From positions 177,753-212,985 of the forward strand of contig NW_019091533.1 of NCBI RefSeq assembly GCF_001949145.1: DNA of 35,233 nucleotides. The letters run 5' to 3'. The first letter of the stretch is position 1. Every line of letters starts with the position of its first letter. The notes beneath the pieces are model-generated. The model did no database searches. It worked only from the letters and a program-made list of their open reading frames with translations, and was not told where the DNA came from. Positions 32,847-35,233 of the stretch are shown one piece after another. The position numbers were made by a program, and so were the translations under genes. This DNA comes from Acanthaster planci (Eukaryota; Echinodermata; Asteroidea; Valvatida; Acanthasteridae).

Positions 32847-34610
32847 AACATACGAGAGCAAAAGCCAACCGCGTATTTTTATTTACACCGTAGCCTAGGG
32901 TTTTTCTGTGGTGGTGCCAATTCGCGCGTGAAAAGAGACTAATGCCGAGTACGTACATCAGCGCATGGGATTGAACGTGGGGCGGAAACATGACATAATA
33001 TTTAAGCGTTCAATGCATGTCACTGAAAACTGGAAGGCGTCTCGTTATTGCACACCTTTAGATGCTTCTAAATGTTACGTGAGAGCGCCACTAGGAATCA
33101 GGGTAGGCCTACGCAGGTGCAAAACCTGAACAAAGCAAACGTTACTTCACGACCGAAATAATGAGTCAAATTTGTACCGAATCTTTCGACGGTTTCCTTT
33201 CTTCTATGCTTCAAATGCATACAGGCAGTGACGCACCAAGGATTGGAATTTTTTTATGTCATTCTTTGCTGTGCTATACAGTGCACAGCTAGCAGTAATA
33301 ATTTTGGATATTGGGAGTCTTTTACTGTAGGTATATGAAGCATTATTGACACACTTTGCTGTAAAGCCATAACCTGTCTGCTTGTTCGACTCTGTAAGGT
33401 GAACAAGCCTAGAGGAAATGACGGAGACGAGGTTGCAATCAAGGCTTCAAGACCAACCTGAACATGTTTTAAGTAAAATATTTGGAAATTTTGATTTTTT
33501 TTATAATGGAAAAAATACAAAATAAATGAAATAAGAGAGACGAAAAGGGTGAAAATCTCAATCTGCTTGAAAACAACCTTCATTCATTACCCACCTAAAT
33601 CGTTCATAATGTTTGTCACATCGCATTTGTATTTTATTCCCCCCCCGAAAAAAAGTAATAATGCTAAAAAACTTTGCGAGAGCATGGATATCCTAGCTCA
33701 TCAAGCCAGCGATCACGGTGGTGATTAAAATTCTACTTTTTCACTCACACCAAAGAAATAACTTGACCATTAGAGGAAATGGAATCACCCCAATACTGTC
33801 ACAATCCATCGATCCATCACCTCTGAACTATCAACTTTCGGAACTAAATAAAAACATTCATTTGTTGCACTATCGTTTCGTGTTTTCGCACGCTCGCTTT
33901 GACTGGTTCAGTCAGCATTAGTCTCTTTTCAAGCACGAATTAGCACTAACACTATCATTAGCACTCTGTACCAGAGCGAAAAACCCTTAGGCTACGGTGT
34001 AAGTAAAAAATACGCGAGCCGCCCGAACTCAGCCTACGAGTATAAACAAGCCGCGTTTGACTTAAAGAAACCTTGTTTTCCTCAACGTGGAAGTGAAGGC
34101 TCTCTCAGGCCTCAAATCTAATAAGACAAATTGTCCATTCTGCTCAGTATAGGAACAAGAGATAAGACATGCAGTTTCACGACGTCAAAGTCCACTTATT
34201 TTGCTGGAGAAAATACTACATGTACGTGATCAGTGATTCATTTGCAACAGATTTATGTTTAGATCTTAAATAAAGAACAAAAATATTGAGCTGTTTTTGT
34301 ATGAGTTCATATCTGTGATCTGTTTAGACATGTACTACATAGTCTTCACGTGTTCATTATACACCCAATTGATTTTTTTCCGCCTGCCTGTTTCTTCTTT
34401 ATCGTGCCGCTGCTGAAGGGATGCTTTTAATCAGAATGGATAATTGCAAGTGTTAGACCTCAGTCTGGAATGTATGTTGTTCTATAGCCGCCAAAATTGC
34501 GCCGTGCCGTAGCCCTGACGCCACAATGCGACACCACGACACGAGGCCACGGATTGGAGCACTTCAGTTTTATTTACGTCCATCCACTGCACATGCACTG
34601 CATGCATGCA

Positions 34611-34653
34611 AAAGTATACGCGCAATACGCGCAACTTCAACTATCGTCCAATG
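34611..34653 (-). promoter_or_regulatory. Candidate mirrored core promoter, minus strand
   Basis: The CCAAT word at 34649-34653 and TATACTTTT (read on minus, about 34612-34620) mirror the plus-strand promoter at 34827-34865 with the same spacing. A second inverted CCAAT word (ATTGG, 34553-34557) lies further out. No minus-strand product was identified. Confidence 0.25.
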
Positions 34654-34851
34654 GGAGTCTGCAAATCGTGGTGCATCCGCGTGTATGACAAAGTTATTCT
34701 TGGTCTCCCTGACAGCTTCTCTTAAATGAACCCGAATCAATATGGGCAAGTCCCCGGACCACGTCTATCCGGTTCGTGAGTAACTTGGTCACATACACTC
34801 GGATGCGCCACGATTTGCAGACTCCCATTGGACGATAGTTGAAGTTGCGCG
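34628..34851. repeat. 72/74-bp inverted repeat carrying outward-facing CCAAT modules
   Basis: The left arm 34628-34699 and right arm 34778-34851 are reverse complements with about six differences, separated by 78 unrelated bases. Each arm contains CCAATGGGAGTCTGCAAATC in opposite orientation. Each arm ends (outer side) in CGCGCAACTTCAACTATCGT and is followed, 28-29 bases beyond the CCAAT box, by a TATA-like word: ATAAAAG at 34859-34865 for plus transcription, and TATACTTTT (plus 34612-34620) for minus transcription. This is the arrangement of a twin divergent promoter. It could also be a MITE, but no terminal duplications were seen. Confidence 0.85.
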
Positions 34852-34865
34852 ACCAGGAATAAAAG
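34827..34865 (+). promoter_or_regulatory. Candidate core promoter: ATTGG (CCAAT) plus ATAAAAG
   Basis: Inverted CCAAT box at 34827-34831 and TATA-like ATAAAAG at 34859-34865 predict a start near 34890 (CCACAGTCC). The following 240 bases are GC-richer, have only short ATG frames, and end at possible donors (GCA/GTAAGG at 35135 or AAG/GTAAATG at 35140). This would fit a short untranslated first exon of a gene beyond the window. Confidence 0.35.
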
Positions 34866-35196
34866 AGGGCGTGTTTTGAAATGAAATCCACAGTCCTTTA
34901 GTACTCATGCATCGCGCATAGGTTCGCAACTTTATGCGCGTTGACGCAGAGCACGCTGAGTAGGCGCAACGATTTTAGTCTAGAATGTGTGGTCTTTGCG
35001 CGCAAGCCGAACGCGTTAGAACCCGGTTGGAAAACTCAGTGCCACCTGCCTTTCTTTCGCCGGTGAAGGTGCACTTCGGCTCAGGGCGGATAACGTTTCA
35101 ATCACTCAGTATTTACACATTAACATTCTGTGCAGTAAGGTAAATGACTTTCTTATCTCCTTGTTAAATTAACATGAACAGCAAAAAAACACTATC

Positions 35197-35233
35197 TCTG
35201 AGATGGCCGAGTGGTTAAGCTCGTGGTTATCAG
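35197..35233 (+). tRNA. 5' part of a tRNA or tRNA-derived SINE, cut by the window end
   Basis: TGGCCGAGTGG (35204-35214) is a perfect pol III A box, preceded by seven bases (TCTGAGA) in the acceptor position and followed by TTAAG, as in Leu/Ser-type tRNAs. The expected D-stem closing GGC is replaced by GCT, which breaks one pair and weakens another, and the anticodon stem start does not match the Leu or Ser pattern. A tRNA-derived SINE or pseudogene is therefore more likely than a functional gene. The B box lies outside the window. Confidence 0.5.

Larger units (their letters stand above)
30706..34480. other. Repeat-poor, CpG-containing stretch without a supported gene
   Basis: The GTACATGTAC repeat is essentially absent. 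The stretch includes a G-run at 30785-30797, the G-quadruplex motif at 31553-31578, palindromes at 32485-32502 and 32820-32846, and an open minus frame (32341-32604, 87 codons) overlapping an open plus frame (32435-32629) with no recognised family. The words AGCGCCCCCC (31956), AGCGCCCTCT (32376) and AGCGCCACTA (33084) recur. 33120-34480 is AT-rich with nothing recognisable beyond short T runs. Confidence 0.4.

Noticed and set aside
31950-33095. Three AGCGCC-type words resembling half of a CTCF site
   Set aside because: Only the AGCGCCCTCT copy matches the core, the other two need an insertion or deletion, and the flanks do not fit.
34497-34891. Overlapping small frames (63-67 codons) near the end
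   Set aside because: They fall across the inverted repeat, and the same residues appear in mirrored frames, as expected from the repeat and not from genes.

Overview
This window looks like nuclear DNA from an invertebrate animal, most likely a marine deuterostome and probably an echinoderm. It has no compact reading frames, operons or bacterial signals. It is AT-rich and intron-like. It carries short palindromic repeats (GTACATGTAC, TACCGGTA, GTAGGCCTAC), tRNA-derived repeat fragments and small inverted-repeat transposons. One of these begins GGGGCCAATTTCAT, a terminal sequence I associate from memory with echinoderm genomes. The taxon is an inference; no species can be named. No protein family could be recognised in any frame, and most reading frames in the first 28 kb are translations of the repeat.

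Layout. From 1 to about 28,440 the sequence is studded with self-complementary GTACATGTAC-type repeats, broken by repeat-free islands of about 200 to 700 bases. Embedded in it are a 16/22-bp minisatellite (307-428), a 32-bp tandem repeat (2996-3100), a possible 1.2-kb inverted-repeat element (3996-5203), and two adjacent transposon-like elements: a 242-bp MITE (16706-16947) and an 876-bp fold-back element with arms of about 213 bp (16958-17833). There are also two tRNA-related SINE fragments (about 6.6 and 25.9 kb). From about 28,440 to the end the palindromic repeat almost disappears, CpG-containing words become more common, and promoter-like sequence appears at about 30.6, 32.5 and 34.6-34.9 kb. 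The last 37 bases are the 5' part of a tRNA or tRNA-derived repeat cut by the window edge.

Genes. Nothing here is a secure coding sequence. The best circumstantial gene model is one minus-strand transcription unit. It would have a TATA-like box at 30697-30705, a mostly untranslated first exon ending at a consensus GTAAGT donor (30400-30405), and a possible terminal coding exon at 5692-5829 followed by AATAAA on the minus strand. Several possible plus-strand exons (9.7, 12.9, 18.7, 20.4 and 21.2 kb) have an acceptor-like site and an open frame, but each is only 30 to 65 codons long and could arise by chance. A separate plus-strand promoter may lie at 34.8-34.9 kb, inside one arm of a 72-74-bp inverted repeat whose two arms carry the same CCAAT-box module facing outward, each followed by a TATA-like sequence.
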